Shown in pieces: positions 15,777 to 23,727 of a stretch of DNA of 45,944 nucleotides. The stretch covers positions 1 through 45,944 of the forward strand of contig DAOTYE010000058.1 of NCBI GenBank assembly GCA_034434915.1. Reading direction: 5' to 3'. Position 1 is the stretch's first letter. Every line of letters starts with the position of its first letter. The position numbers and the translations under genes were made by a program. The notes below the pieces were generated by a model that was not told where the DNA came from, did no database searches, and saw only the letters and a list, made by a program, of their open reading frames with translations. The stretch comes from DAOTYE01 sp034434915. Its GTDB lineage: Bacteria > Chloroflexota > Dehalococcoidia > Dehalococcoidales > RBG-16-60-22.

Positions 15777-17054
15777 TTATGCTTTTATGGCGTTTCTAAT
15801 GAGGGCAATGTCTTTACGGTAATGTGCGCCTTCAAAATGGATGCGTGCGATGTTATTATACACTTTTTCCCGCGCTGTGTTAATGGTGGCGCCCATCGCC
15901 ACGACGGTGAGCACCCTGCCGCCGCTGGTCACTATCTCTTTACGCTCTTTGCCCGGCTTGGTGCCGGCGTGAAAGACCATGACGTCTTCATCTAACTCAT
16001 TCAAACCGGTGATGGGGAAGCCGGCCCTATAGTTTCCCGGGTATCCGCCTGACGCCATCACCACCCCAACGCAGGCTTCTGAGCTCCACTCCACGTGGAC
16101 CTGATGTAACCTGTCCTCCACCACCGCCAGAATGATTTCCAGCAGGTCAGTCTTCAGCCGGGGCAGGACCACCTGTGTTTCAGGGTCGCCGAAGCGGGCA
16201 TTGAACTCCAGCACTTTGGGTGAGTGGTTGTTCACCATCAGACCGCCGTAGAGCACGCCTTTGTACAGGCGCCCCTCTTTGCGCAGGGCTTTCACTGTGG
16301 GCTCCATGATGGTCTCTTTGACCACGTGTGATAATATGGGGTCAAGGAAATAAGGCGGGCTATAGCTCCCCATGCCGCCGGTGTTCGGTCCTTTATCACC
16401 GTCAAAAACTCGTTTGTAGTCGCACGCGGGTGCGAGCGGCACCACGGTATAGCCGTCAGTGATGGCGAAGGCGCTCATCTCTTTGCCGGTGAGGAACTCC
16501 TCCACCACGATGTGCTCCCCGGCGGCGCCAAGCGTCTTCACCTGCATGAAGTCAGCTAGGGCTTCCAGCGCCTTCTCCACCGATTCAGCAATGACCACGC
16601 CCTTGCCTGCCGCCAGCCCGTCCGCCTTGACGACGATGGGCGGCTTCTGGTGCTGGATATAGGCTTTCGCCGCTTCGTAATCAGAGAAGCTTTCGCTTTT
16701 GGCGCACGGGATATTGTACTTCTGCATGAGTTGTTTGGAGAAGACCTTGCTGGCTTCAATCTGGGCGGCAAAGCGGCTGGGACCAAAGACGAGCATGCCA
16801 TTGGCTTTGAACAGGTCAACCAGACCTTCCGCCAGCGGCGCCTCAGGGCCGACCACGGTGAGGTCAATGTTGTTGTCCCTGGCGAAGGCGAGGAGAGCGT
16901 CAACATTGGTGGGACTGATGTCAACGTTATGGGCAAGCTGAGCAGTGCCGGCATTCCCCGGTGCCACGAATAGCTCTTTTACTTTAGGGCTATGGGCGAG
17001 CTTCCAGACGATGGCGTGCTCTCTGCCCCCGCCCCCAACGATGAGAAGTTTGAT
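15777..17054 (-). CDS. purD: phosphoribosylamine-glycine ligase, apparent ATC start
   Basis: ATP-grasp ligase joining glycine to phosphoribosylamine. From 17054 the minus strand encodes (M)KLLIVGGGGREHAIVWKL, the normal PurD N-terminus, but the first codon is ATC, not ATG. An AGAGG ribosome site ends nine bases upstream, correctly spaced for it. In-frame stops lie just before, and the first conventional start (GTG at 16967) would remove 29 residues with the GGGGREHA motif. With the ATC start the protein has 425 residues, typical for the family. Later motifs are intact: VKADGLAAGKGV, EEFLTGKEMSAF, GPNTGGMGSYSPP, LEFNARFGDPETQVVLPRL. A sequencing error or a true mutation of ATG cannot be excluded. 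Confidence 0.9.
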   Translation of the reverse strand: MKLLIVGGGGREHAIVWKLAHSPKVKELFVAPGNAGTAQLAHNVDISPTNVDALLAFARDNNIDLTVVGPEAPLAEGLVDLFKANGMLVFGPSRFAAQIEASKVFSKQLMQKYNIPCAKSESFSDYEAAKAYIQHQKPPIVVKADGLAAGKGVVIAESVEKALEALADFMQVKTLGAAGEHIVVEEFLTGKEMSAFAITDGYTVVPLAPACDYKRVFDGDKGPNTGGMGSYSPPYFLDPILSHVVKETIMEPTVKALRKEGRLYKGVLYGGLMVNNHSPKVLEFNARFGDPETQVVLPRLKTDLLEIILAVVEDRLHQVHVEWSSEACVGVVMASGGYPGNYRAGFPITGLNELDEDVMVFHAGTKPGKERKEIVTSGGRVLTVVAMGATINTAREKVYNNIARIHFEGAHYRKDIALIRNAIKA

Positions 17055-17066
17055 TTTAGCTTACCT

Positions 17067-17213
17067 CTATTTCCCGGCAGTTTCACTTTTTCGAATACGG
17101 CGTACAATACGTCTAATCCAATAACAATCTCCACAGAGCTTTTGTTTAATTTCAGTTTCAGAGGAAAGAACTTTACCACAGAATTCGCATTTTTTAAGCT
17201 GAGTCTTTGCCAT
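17067..17213 (-). CDS. 48-residue zinc-ribbon-like protein
   Basis: A small gene with a GGAGG site eight to nine bases before its ATG at 17213. It encodes 48 residues: MAKTQLKK, CEFCGK (9-14), an acidic/basic linker, CGDC (27-30), then a basic tail YWIRRIVRRIRKSETAGK. Two CxxC pairs 14 residues apart make a four-cysteine metal site likely, and the arginine-rich tail suggests nucleic-acid or ribosome contact; both are inference. It lies between guaA and purD, with its stop codon overlapping the purD ribosome site, so it is part of the purine operon. I do not recognise the family. Confidence 0.75.
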   Translation of the reverse strand: MAKTQLKKCEFCGKVLSSETEIKQKLCGDCYWIRRIVRRIRKSETAGK

Positions 17214-17250
17214 TATTCGCTACCTCCATTGCTGCAGGTTTAGCCTATCT

Positions 17251-18936
17251 TTACTCCCACTCTATCGTGGAGGGAGGTTTGGAGGTGATGTCATAGACCA
17301 CACGGTTTACGCCGGGAACTTCATTCACGATGCGGCTGGAGATACGGGCGAGCAAATCATAAGGCAGGCGCGCCCAGTCTGCTGTCATGGCGTCTTCACT
17401 GGTGACGGCGCGGATAGCCACCAGATAGCCATAGGTGCGGAAATCGCCCATCACGCCCACGCTTTTGACATCGGTCAGTATGGCGAAGCTTTGCCAGAGC
17501 TGGCGGTAGAGCTTGGCTTTCTTGATTTCGTTCATCACAATCCAGTCGGCTGAGCGCAGGATTTCCAGCTTCTCTTTAGTAACCTCACCGATGACGCGGA
17601 TAGATAGTCCCGGACCGGGGAAAGGCTGGCGCCAGACCATTTCCTCCGGCAAGCCCAGCTTCAGCCCCACCTGCCGCACCTCGTCCTTGAACAGGTAGCG
17701 CAGAGGCTCAATGAGCTTGAGCGTCATCTTTGCCGGCAGACCGCCCACGTTGTGGTGCGTCTTGATTTTGGCGGAAGCCCGGCTGACTGAAGACACGCTT
17801 TCAATGACGTCAGGGTAGAGCGTCCCCTGAGCCAGGAAGTCCACTTTGCCAATCTTCCTTGCTTCTTCTTCAAAGACCTTGATGAACTCATCGCCCACGT
17901 TCTTGCGCTTGGTCTCGGGGTCGGTGACGCCCTTCAGCCGGTTCAGGAACCGTTCTGTGGCATCAACATAAACGATGTTCATGCCCAGGTGGGCGCGGAA
18001 GACATTGAGGGTGCGCTCCGCTTCCTCACGGCGCAAGAGACCGTTATTGACGAAGATGCAGGTAAGCTGGTTGCCGATGGCACGGTGAATGAGCGTGGCA
18101 ACCACCGATGAGTCAACTCCGCCGGAGAGGGCACAGATGACTTTGCCATCGCCCACCTGCTCTTTTATGCGAGCGATGCTTTCATTGATGAAACTGCCCA
18201 TCGTCCAGTTGCCTTTACAGCCGCACACGTTGTAGATAAAATTTTTCAGGATGGCTTTGCCTTCCGGGGTGTGGACGACCTCAGGGTGGAACTGTAGCCC
18301 GTAGATTTTCTTCTCATCGTTGCCCATGACGGCGATAGGGGAGTTCTCAGTGTAAGCCAGGATACGGAACCCCGGCGGCATCTCTTCAATGCGGTCGCCA
18401 TGGCTCATCCAGACGGTGGTGAATTCAGAGAGCCCGGTGAAAAGAGGTGAAGATGAATCGCTGATGTGGAGGACGGCATGACCGTACTCGCGTTTGGCGC
18501 CCGGCGCAACCCGCCCGCCGAGCTGTTGGGTGATTGCCTGCATGCCATAGCAGATGCCCAGCACCGGGAGCTTGCTTTCGTAAATATACGGGGGCGCCAG
18601 AGGAGCGCCGGAATCATAGACGCTCGCCGGACCTCCGGAAAGGATGAATCCCTTCGGGTTAAGGGCGGCGATTTTCTCCCATGGGGTATCATGAGGCACC
18701 AGCTCGCAATAAACCTGGCTCTCACGCACACGGCGGGCGATGAGCATGTTATACTGCGAGCCGAAGTCAATAACGATGATTGCCTCGTGTTCAATCTCAG
18801 GTGCGGCTTCTTTGGCCGGCGCCGGCTGGGCACCGCCTATCTCCTTGGCGATTTCAAGATAGGTGGAGACCTCAATATCACCTGTGGTAGTAACGCGGTG
18901 GCTTTCTGTAGTGGGTTTCTGGGAATCGCTAACCAT
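17251..18936 (-). CDS. guaA: GMP synthase (glutamine-hydrolysing)
   Basis: Amidates XMP to GMP using glutamine and ATP. 561 residues. A class I glutaminase domain (about 50-240) has DFGSQYN, SGGPASVYD, the nucleophile cysteine in LGICYGMQ and the QFHPEVVH histidine and glutamate. The ATP pyrophosphatase domain begins with the PP-loop ALSGGVDSSV, and the dimerisation domain has FPGPGLSIRVIGEV and the final KPPSTIEWE. About 48 residues of N-terminal extension precede the usual start; they are polar and no later start codon is available, so I keep ATG 18936. First gene of the minus-strand purine operon. Confidence 0.96.
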   Translation of the reverse strand: MVSDSQKPTTESHRVTTTGDIEVSTYLEIAKEIGGAQPAPAKEAAPEIEHEAIIVIDFGSQYNMLIARRVRESQVYCELVPHDTPWEKIAALNPKGFILSGGPASVYDSGAPLAPPYIYESKLPVLGICYGMQAITQQLGGRVAPGAKREYGHAVLHISDSSSPLFTGLSEFTTVWMSHGDRIEEMPPGFRILAYTENSPIAVMGNDEKKIYGLQFHPEVVHTPEGKAILKNFIYNVCGCKGNWTMGSFINESIARIKEQVGDGKVICALSGGVDSSVVATLIHRAIGNQLTCIFVNNGLLRREEAERTLNVFRAHLGMNIVYVDATERFLNRLKGVTDPETKRKNVGDEFIKVFEEEARKIGKVDFLAQGTLYPDVIESVSSVSRASAKIKTHHNVGGLPAKMTLKLIEPLRYLFKDEVRQVGLKLGLPEEMVWRQPFPGPGLSIRVIGEVTKEKLEILRSADWIVMNEIKKAKLYRQLWQSFAILTDVKSVGVMGDFRTYGYLVAIRAVTSEDAMTADWARLPYDLLARISSRIVNEVPGVNRVVYDITSKPPSTIEWE

Positions 18937-18970
18937 GTTTCATTGAATAGAGATTAGTTTTATAGAACAC

Positions 18971-18999
18971 AGATTACCATTATGCTATACTACCGTCAA
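18971..18999 (-). promoter_or_regulatory. promoter of the guaA-purDEBC operon
   Basis: On the minus strand TTGACG (18999-18994), exactly 17 bases, TAATCT (18976-18971), about 35 bases before guaA. It overlaps the promoter elements of the divergent tsaE operon. No purine riboswitch or PurR-like box is visible in the short leader. Confidence 0.6.
18986..18991 (+). promoter_or_regulatory. extended -10 promoter of the tsaEBDC operon
   Basis: TGC followed by TATACT (18986-18991) is an extended -10 element; the -35 (TAGAAC, 18963-18968) is weak. It lies inside the spacer of the opposing guaA promoter, so the two cannot be occupied at once. Confidence 0.5.
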
Positions 19000-19025
19000 G
19001 AGGGGGAGATACTGAGCCAAACGGC

Positions 19026-19526
19026 ATGCCGGGAAAAATCGCCAAAAATTTTTTGAAAACCGTTTCCTTTATCAGCGGTAGCCCTTCTGCCACCTTACAT
19101 CTGGGCAGGAGCATTGGAGAGAGGCTGGAGGAGGGGAGCATTATCGCCCTAATCGGCGAGCTGGGCTGTGGCAAGACGCTCATGACGCGGGGCATCTGCA
19201 TGGGACTGGGAGTCCCTGAACGGCTGGTCAACAGCCCCACCTTTGCTTTCGTCAATGAGTATCAGGGCAGATTGCCCGTGTTTCATATTGATTTATACCG
19301 ATTGGATAACCTCACTGAGGAGCTGGGAATCGGCATTTTGGACTATCTGAACCGGGGCGCTTCCGGCGTCATCATTGTGGAATGGGCAGAGAAGATGCGC
19401 TCACTTTTGCCGGAAAGCTACCTTGAAGTGCAATTTGAAGTGCTGGCGGCGCGCACACGCAGAATTGTTCTGACAGGAAAAGGGGACAGGTTCATACATC
19501 TGATAGAGGAGCTTAATCTGATATGA
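19026..19526 (+). CDS. tsaE: tRNA t6A biosynthesis ATPase TsaE
   Basis: P-loop ATPase that powers turnover of the TsaB-TsaD complex making threonylcarbamoyladenosine-37 in tRNAs reading ANN codons. 166 residues with Walker A GELGCGKT (about 40-47), SPTFAFVNEY, HIDLYRL with the Walker B-like aspartate, and EWAEKM. The start is ATG 19026; the only purine-rich ribosome site (AGGGGGAG) is far upstream, so a start a little further in cannot be excluded. It overlaps tsaB by four bases. Confidence 0.93.
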   Translation: MPGKIAKNFLKTVSFISGSPSATLHLGRSIGERLEEGSIIALIGELGCGKTLMTRGICMGLGVPERLVNSPTFAFVNEYQGRLPVFHIDLYRLDNLTEELGIGILDYLNRGASGVIIVEWAEKMRSLLPESYLEVQFEVLAARTRRIVLTGKGDRFIHLIEELNLI

Positions 19527-20227
19527 AGGTGCTTGGACTGGATACCTCAGGCTATTATAACGCCATTGGCGTGGCTGACGGCAACCGCGTCCTGGCTGAT
19601 TTCGCTTTTGAGGCGAAGGCGGACTCGCTGGAAAAGATTGTGGCTCATATTGACGCCACATTGCAAAAAGCAGGCGTGAGACTTGAAGATATTGACGGGT
19701 TCGGGGTGGGAGTGGGACCGGGCTCATGGACGGGCATCAGGGTGGGTGTGACGGTGGGCAAAATGCTTGCCTTCAGCACAGGAAAGCCTGTTTGCGGGGT
19801 GTCTGCGCTGGAAGCCCATGCCTATCAGGTCAGGAATAGCGCATCTCTCATCTGTCCTATCATCTACGCCGGGACAAGAGGCGTGGTCTATGCCGCTTTC
19901 TATCGTAAGAAAAATGATACCGTGATACGTGAAGGTGATTACTTCGTAGGTGGTCTTGCCGACCTGGCGAAGCTCATCAAGGAGCAGGTGGTCATAGCCG
20001 GCACAGAAGCGGAGAAGTATGCCGGCATGCTTCAAGAAATGTTCACGTTACTTGGAGACGGCATCAAGTCTGAGATAACATCGCCGAACGGGGCTTGTGT
20101 GGCTCTGCTCGCCGCCCGTCGGCTGAGCCATGGCGAAAGCGATGATGTGCTGTCACTGGCGCCGCTTTATCTGAAGGAATCAACCGCACGTGCCTTCAGC
20201 AATGCCTATTCGGGCGGAAAGGGCTAA
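19523..20227 (+). CDS. tsaB: t6A synthase subunit TsaB
   Basis: Catalytically inactive ASKHA-fold paralogue of TsaD that forms the platform of the t6A complex. 234 residues: LGLDTSGYYNAIGV at the N-terminus, FGVGVGPGSWTGIRVGVTVGK (in part, about 65-83) and the VSALEAHAYQ block that follows. The C-terminal half is variable, as usual in the family. ATG overlaps the tsaE stop (ATGA); tsaD follows after three bases. Confidence 0.92.
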   Translation: MKVLGLDTSGYYNAIGVADGNRVLADFAFEAKADSLEKIVAHIDATLQKAGVRLEDIDGFGVGVGPGSWTGIRVGVTVGKMLAFSTGKPVCGVSALEAHAYQVRNSASLICPIIYAGTRGVVYAAFYRKKNDTVIREGDYFVGGLADLAKLIKEQVVIAGTEAEKYAGMLQEMFTLLGDGIKSEITSPNGACVALLAARRLSHGESDDVLSLAPLYLKESTARAFSNAYSGGKG

Positions 20228-20230
20228 CGT

Positions 20231-21256
20231 ATGCTTGTGCTTGGTATTGAGACGTCCTGCGATGAGACTTCCGCCGCCCTGGTTGTTGACGGGAAAGAAG
20301 TGCTTTCAAACGTCATCGCCACCCAGCTTGACTTGCTGAAGAAGTACGGCGGTGTCGTTCCTGAGATTGCCGCCAGACGCCACACCGAGCTGATTGGCTA
20401 CGTGATTAAAGAGGCAATTGACTTTGCCGGGAAGAAGCTGGCAGATATTGACGCTATCGCCGTCACCGCAAAGCAGGGGCTCATCGGTTGTCTGCTTACC
20501 GGCGTTGCCGCGGCGAAGTCACTCAGCTATGCGCTCAAAATACCCATTGTGGGTGTGCACCATATAGAAGGGCATATCTTTGCCAGCTTCCTCAGCAATC
20601 CTGACCTGCCCATGCCCCATATTTGCCTCACGGTGTCAGGTGGGCATACCATGCTGGTGCATGTCCGTGACTACTGCCAGTATGAGCTTCTGGGCAGCAC
20701 CATTGACGATGCGGCAGGGGAAGCCTTTGACAAGATTGCCAAGTTCCTCAACCTGGGCTTTCCGGGCGGTCCAGCCATTGACCGGCTGGCGGCAAAGGGC
20801 AATCGGAATGCTTTCAGGTTTCCCAGACCACTGCTCTATGCTGACACTTTTGATTTCAGCTTCAGCGGTCTCAAGACGGCAATTATCAGCCACTTCAAAG
20901 AGAACGTGCTCAAAAATGAACCCTTGCCGATAGAGGACATCGCCGCCAGCTTTCAGGAGGCGGTAGTGGATGTGCTTGTCGCCAAGACATTGCGCGCCGC
21001 CTCAGAAAGAGGGGTTAATGCCATCAGCGTTACTGGCGGCGTTTCGGCAAACCGCCGCCTGCGGCAGGTCTTCCAGGAGAAGTGCGCCAGGGCAAAGCTG
21101 ATGGTATTCTTTCCCCAGCTTTCCTTCTGCACGGATAACGCGGCGATGGTCGCCGCCGCAGGCTATGCCAGGCTGAGGTTGGGGAAAGCGGATGACATTA
21201 ACCTCAATGTCCTCCCCAATGCCCCACTTGAGGTGTCCTGTGCCGGTCAGGATTGA
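20231..21256 (+). CDS. tsaD: tRNA N6-adenosine threonylcarbamoyltransferase TsaD
   Basis: Transfers threonylcarbamoyl from its AMP ester to A37 of tRNA. 341 residues, the standard length. Motifs: GIETSCDETSAALV (5-18), PEIAARRHTELI, the metal-binding HHIEGHIFASF (about 112-122) with both histidines, LTVSGGHTMLV, DDAAGEAFDKIAKFL, FSFSGLKTAI, VTGGVSANRRLR and the C-terminal CTDNAAMVA with the metal aspartate. All catalytic parts are present. Its 3' end overlaps the proposed tsaC start. Confidence 0.97.
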   Translation: MLVLGIETSCDETSAALVVDGKEVLSNVIATQLDLLKKYGGVVPEIAARRHTELIGYVIKEAIDFAGKKLADIDAIAVTAKQGLIGCLLTGVAAAKSLSYALKIPIVGVHHIEGHIFASFLSNPDLPMPHICLTVSGGHTMLVHVRDYCQYELLGSTIDDAAGEAFDKIAKFLNLGFPGGPAIDRLAAKGNRNAFRFPRPLLYADTFDFSFSGLKTAIISHFKENVLKNEPLPIEDIAASFQEAVVDVLVAKTLRAASERGVNAISVTGGVSANRRLRQVFQEKCARAKLMVFFPQLSFCTDNAAMVAAAGYARLRLGKADDINLNVLPNAPLEVSCAGQD

Positions 21257-21896
21257 AAAGATAGACTCCATAAACCCTGACCCCCGTCTTATTGAACGGG
21301 CGGTGAACTTCATCAGGAAAGGCAAAGTCATCGTCTGTCCCACAGACACGGGCTATGCCTTCACGGCAAATGCGCTTGATGTGCCGGCATTGCACCGGGT
21401 GTTCATCCTCAAAGGACGCGCTTATTCCAATCCGATTCACGTTGCGGTGCACTCAATGGAAGCGGCGGCAAAGTATGCCCATATCAATAAGATTGCTGAG
21501 GCGCTCGCCGGGCGCTACCTGCCCGGTGCACTCACGCTGGTTCTTCCCAAAAAAGAGATAGTGCCATCACTGCTCGTTGCCGGGCGGGACACCGTGGGCA
21601 TACGCATCCCGGATAACCGCGTGATGCTGAAGCTGGCTGAGCTTGCTGATTTGCCCCTCACCGCCACCAGCGCCAATCTCAGCGGCAAGCCGGGAACATA
21701 CTCTGTACCGGAGATTATAGACCAGATGGGAGATGATTTTGACGCAGAGCTCATCCTTGACCAGGGAGAATTGCCGGTGCATGAAGTCTCTACTCTGGTT
21801 GACCTCAGCGTCAGCCCGCCTCAGCTTGTGCGGCAGGGCAAGATAAGCTGGCTTGAAATCCTCCAGTTCATCCAGTCTCTCCCCGCCGCGGGTTAA
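21240..21896 (+). CDS. tsaC: threonylcarbamoyl-AMP synthase (TsaC/Sua5/YrdC family)
   Basis: Makes the threonylcarbamoyl-AMP intermediate from threonine, bicarbonate and ATP. The YrdC fold is clear: RAVNFIRKGKVIVCPTDTGY, the KGRAYSNPIHVAVHS block with the conserved lysine and arginine, PGALTLVLPKK, GIRIPDN, PLTATSANLSGKPGTYS. The frame is open from 21192, but GTG at 21240 is the better start: it has a GAGG site six bases upstream, gives 218 residues and overlaps tsaD by 17 bases only. No C-terminal Sua5 domain. With tsaE, tsaB and tsaD it completes the bacterial t6A set in one operon. Confidence 0.9.
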   Translation: MPVRIEKIDSINPDPRLIERAVNFIRKGKVIVCPTDTGYAFTANALDVPALHRVFILKGRAYSNPIHVAVHSMEAAAKYAHINKIAEALAGRYLPGALTLVLPKKEIVPSLLVAGRDTVGIRIPDNRVMLKLAELADLPLTATSANLSGKPGTYSVPEIIDQMGDDFDAELILDQGELPVHEVSTLVDLSVSPPQLVRQGKISWLEILQFIQSLPAAG

Positions 21897-21911
21897 CTGC
21901 TTTTCGGCACT

Positions 21912-21932
21912 CTCAAACCGTATTCGTTTGAG
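21912..21932. promoter_or_regulatory. perfect inverted repeat next to the ilv promoter (operator candidate)
   Basis: CTCAAAC (21912-21918), seven bases, GTTTGAG (21926-21932). It ends one base before the -35 box of the ilvD promoter, a position suited to an activator or repressor. It could also be a weak tsaC terminator, but no U run follows it. Confidence 0.4.
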
Positions 21933-21933
21933 T

Positions 21934-21963
21934 TTGACATATATACGTGCATTGTGCTATCTT
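21934..21963 (+). promoter_or_regulatory. promoter of the ilvD-ilvB-ilvN operon
   Basis: Perfect TTGACA (21934-21939), 18 bases, TATCTT (21958-21963) preceded by TGC (extended -10). Transcription would start near 21970, giving a leader of about 90 bases. I saw no T-box motif and no leader peptide rich in Ile, Leu or Val. Confidence 0.6.
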
Positions 21964-22060
21964 TTGATATAACTTGTCCTTTTAGCAGGTTTAATTCATG
22001 TTTTCACCTTCAGACCTGTTGAAGGGAGCAGTGTTTTCTTTTAATAGATTGGGGGTAAAC

Positions 22061-23716
22061 GTGAAAAGTGATGTCGTCAAGAAAGGCATAGAGAGAGCGC
22101 CGCACCGTTCCTTGCTGTATGCACTGGGCTGCACGCCCACAGAAATGGATAAGCCTTTCATCGGCGTTATTAATAGCTTCAGCGAGATTGTTCCCGGGCA
22201 TATCCACCTGAGAAGCATCGCTGAAGCGGTCAAAAGCGGCATACGTGAAGGGGGTGGCGTTCCCTTTGAGGTGAATACCATTGCGGTGTGTGATGGCATC
22301 GTGATGAATCACGCTGGCATGAAGTATAGCCTGCCCAGCCGTGAGCTAATTGCGGATTCAATTGAGACGGTGGCTGAGGCTCATGCCTTTGATGCGCTGG
22401 TCTTCATCCCTAATTGCGATAAGATTGTTCCCGGTATGCTTATGGCGGCAGTGCGCTTGAATTTGCCCTGTGTCTTCATCAGCGGCGGTCCCATGCTGTC
22501 AGGGCGGCATGGCAATAAGCGGGTAGACCTCATCTCTGTCTTTGATGCTGTGGGCGAGGTCATCACGGGCAAAATGAGTGAAGAAGAACTGGAGCAACTG
22601 GAGATGGCGGCATGCCCGGGCTGTGGCAGTTGCGCCGGCATGTTCACCGCTAACACTATGAACTGTCTGACTGAGGTTCTGGGGCTGGGTCTGCCCGGCA
22701 ATGGCACCATCCTTGCGGTGTCAGCCAGGCGCCGCAGACTGGCAAGAGAAGCCGGCAAAGCGGTGATGCAGGTGCTGGCAAACAATCTCCGTCCGAGGGA
22801 TATTATCACCCCTGATGCGCTTCATAACGCCTTCACCGTTGACATGGCGCTGGGCGGCAGCACCAATACTGTACTCCACCTGATGGCGGTGGCAAACGAG
22901 GCGGGGATTAACTTCCCCCTGTCTGCCATCAATGAGATTAGCCGGCGCACTCCTTACCTCTGCAAAATGCGCCCCGGCGGTCCAAATTATCTGGAGGACC
23001 TTGACCGGGCGGGCGGGATTCCGGCGGTCATGAAGGAAGTGCGCGGCTTGCTGAAGCTCAATGCCAAGACGGTTACCGGCAGGACGGTGGGAGAAAACAT
23101 TGCCCATGTTAGAAATATTGACCGGGAGGTCATCCGCCCGATTTCAAATCCCCATTCTCCCACTGGTGGTTTGAGCATCCTCTTCGGCAACCTGGCGCCT
23201 GAGGGCGCGGTAGTGAAGACGGCGGCGGTGGCGCCGGAGATGCTGACCCACCGCGGTCCGGCGCGTGTTTTTGACTCTGAGGAAGAAGGAACCAGAGCCA
23301 TCATGAGCGGCAGTATCAAAAAAGGTGACGTCATCGTCATCAGATACGAAGGTCCGCGGGGAGGTCCGGGCATGAGGGAAATGCTCACCCCCACCGGGCT
23401 TCTCGGCGGCATGGGATTGGATAAGGAAGTGGCGCTCATTACTGATGGGCGTTACTCAGGTGGCAGTAAGGGCGCCGCCATCGGGCATGTTTCTCCGGAA
23501 GCCGCGCTGAGAGGGCCTATCGCCGCGCTGGAAGATGGCGATATGATTGTCATTGACATTCCTAATTATAAACTTGATGTTGAGCTCAGCGAGGCAGAGA
23601 TTGCCAGGCGCCTGGCGAAGCTGGGCGAGTTTAAACCGCGTGTTACCTCAGGATACCTGAGACACTATGCTCAGATGGTCAGCTCCGCCAGCAAGGGCGC
23701 AGTGTTCGGCAGGTGA
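22061..23716 (+). CDS. ilvD: dihydroxy-acid dehydratase
   Basis: Iron-sulfur dehydratase that makes the 2-keto acids leading to valine, leucine and isoleucine. The frame is open from ATG 21998, but GTG at 22061 has a GGGGGT site and gives the typical N-terminus VKSDVVKKGIERAPHRSL and 551 residues, the family length. Motifs: PNCDKIVPGMLMA (first cysteine), CPGCGSCAGMFTANTMNCL (further cluster cysteines and the active-site region), LGGSTNTVLHLMA, EGPRGGPGMREML and TDGRYSGGSKGAAIGHVSPEA with the catalytic serine near its centre. First gene of the operon; ilvB follows after 11 bases. Confidence 0.95.
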   Translation: MKSDVVKKGIERAPHRSLLYALGCTPTEMDKPFIGVINSFSEIVPGHIHLRSIAEAVKSGIREGGGVPFEVNTIAVCDGIVMNHAGMKYSLPSRELIADSIETVAEAHAFDALVFIPNCDKIVPGMLMAAVRLNLPCVFISGGPMLSGRHGNKRVDLISVFDAVGEVITGKMSEEELEQLEMAACPGCGSCAGMFTANTMNCLTEVLGLGLPGNGTILAVSARRRRLAREAGKAVMQVLANNLRPRDIITPDALHNAFTVDMALGGSTNTVLHLMAVANEAGINFPLSAINEISRRTPYLCKMRPGGPNYLEDLDRAGGIPAVMKEVRGLLKLNAKTVTGRTVGENIAHVRNIDREVIRPISNPHSPTGGLSILFGNLAPEGAVVKTAAVAPEMLTHRGPARVFDSEEEGTRAIMSGSIKKGDVIVIRYEGPRGGPGMREMLTPTGLLGGMGLDKEVALITDGRYSGGSKGAAIGHVSPEAALRGPIAALEDGDMIVIDIPNYKLDVELSEAEIARRLAKLGEFKPRVTSGYLRHYAQMVSSASKGAVFGR

Positions 23717-23727
23717 AGGAGACAGCT

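Noticed and set aside
16979..17179. 66-codon minus-strand frame over the purD start
   Set aside because: It is out of frame with both purD and the zinc-ribbon gene, each of which has a better ribosome site and recognisable motifs.
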